Assembly (NCBI RefSeq): GCF_963667685.1
Contig: NZ_OY763931.1
Location: 868,001-932,000 of the forward strand
DNA length: 64,000 bases
From: Maridesulfovibrio sp.
Lineage (GTDB): Bacteria; Desulfobacterota; Desulfovibrionia; Desulfovibrionales; Desulfovibrionaceae
Direction of reading: 5' to 3'
In this document: positions 63,958-64,000 of the stretch, in pieces
Position numbering within the stretch: position 1 is the first letter of the stretch
Layout of the letters: every line of letters starts with the position of its first letter
Made by a program: the position numbers and the translations under genes
The notes under the pieces: generated by a model
Told to the model about the DNA's origin: nothing
Database searches by the model: none
What the model saw: the letters and a program-made list of their open reading frames with translations, nothing else

Positions 63958-64000
63958 ATGGCTGATATAACACCAATCCTATCCATCGAAAAGGGCCGTC
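63958..64000 (+). CDS. Start of a gene cut by the window edge, possible Rha or antirepressor
   Basis: ATG at 63958, two bases after the previous stop, with AAGGTGG upstream. Only 14 codons are visible, reading MADITPILSIEKGR. The PILSIE-type opening resembles Rha-family phage regulators and antirepressors, but so few residues allow only a hint. Confidence 0.35.
   Translation, partial: MADITPILSIEKGR

Larger units (their letters stand above)
55591..64000. mobile_element. Integrated element (prophage or phage-plasmid), left end to window edge
   Basis: Begins at the tRNA-Leu 3' fragment, followed by an outward-adjacent tyrosine integrase, excisionase-like HTH, ParA/RHH partition genes, XRE regulators, a SIR2-STAND gene and a c4-like RNA. 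The right boundary is outside the window. The partition pair suggests that the element can exist as an extrachromosomal replicon. No structural phage genes or conjugation genes are visible yet, so ICE and prophage remain open. Confidence 0.75.

Noticed and set aside
1..64000. CRISPR array or insertion sequence
   Set aside because: No spaced direct repeats of suitable length and no transposase-like frame seen on either strand.

Overview
The window reads as chromosomal DNA of a marine sulfate-reducing Desulfovibrio-type bacterium (Maridesulfovibrio-like) with an integrated accessory element at its right end. The assignment is an inference. It rests on gene content (Mrp-type ATPase, minimal SufCB, selenocysteine tRNA, CheA with extra repeat modules, CdaA/CdaR/GlmM, DUF368, CYTH, Fluc plus DUF190) and on protein style. 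No rRNA or diagnostic sulfate-reduction gene is present.

Positions 1-53.8 kb are dense housekeeping DNA, mostly on the minus strand. In order: a divergent NAD-dependent DNA ligase cut by the window edge; a K+ channel; uvrB; aat with clpA and clpS (N-end rule tagging and degradation); a CYTH protein; fluoride exporter plus DUF190; a cheA-cheR-cheB operon; DUF2062 and EF-G; bamD-trxB-trxA; tsaD-fbp; a Cache-like lipoprotein; a TPR/FtsB-like/coiled-coil/pgsA run; mrp, DUF368 and pcm; a CBS protein; sufC-sufB; an Smr protein and a WecG-like/STAS fusion; priA; and the envelope and c-di-AMP run ftsH-folP-cdaA-cdaR-glmM-galU. A tRNA-Sec gene follows, then argF-argG-argH, phoH-ybeY, a stand-alone receiver, a 23S rRNA methyltransferase-like gene and putP. 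Intrinsic terminators separate most units.

From about 53.8 kb the content changes. Two divergent CI-like regulators flank an operator region with a 12-nt site in perfect inverted repeat. Next is a 55-nt 3' fragment of tRNA-Leu (anticodon TAG) ending at the anticodon stem, which is the footprint of site-specific integration. It is followed by a tyrosine integrase preceded by two direct repeats. The element then carries a translationally coupled parA/RHH/unknown/HTH operon, a small membrane protein, two divergent XRE regulators, a lipoprotein with an internal duplication, and a large AT-rich SIR2-STAND protein, a likely anti-phage NAD-depleting NTPase.

The most unusual signal is at the far right. 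A roughly 79-nt multi-stem RNA (63614-63692) followed by a T-run lies just upstream of a 71-codon gene. One exposed loop and its 3' flank are complementary, in two collinear blocks, to the sequence just upstream of and overlapping that gene's ribosome binding site, and again to a site further upstream. This is the layout of the phage P1/P7 c4 antisense immunity RNA. The gene that begins at the window edge may be an antirepressor, so the element is probably a prophage or phage-plasmid with a c4-like immunity switch.
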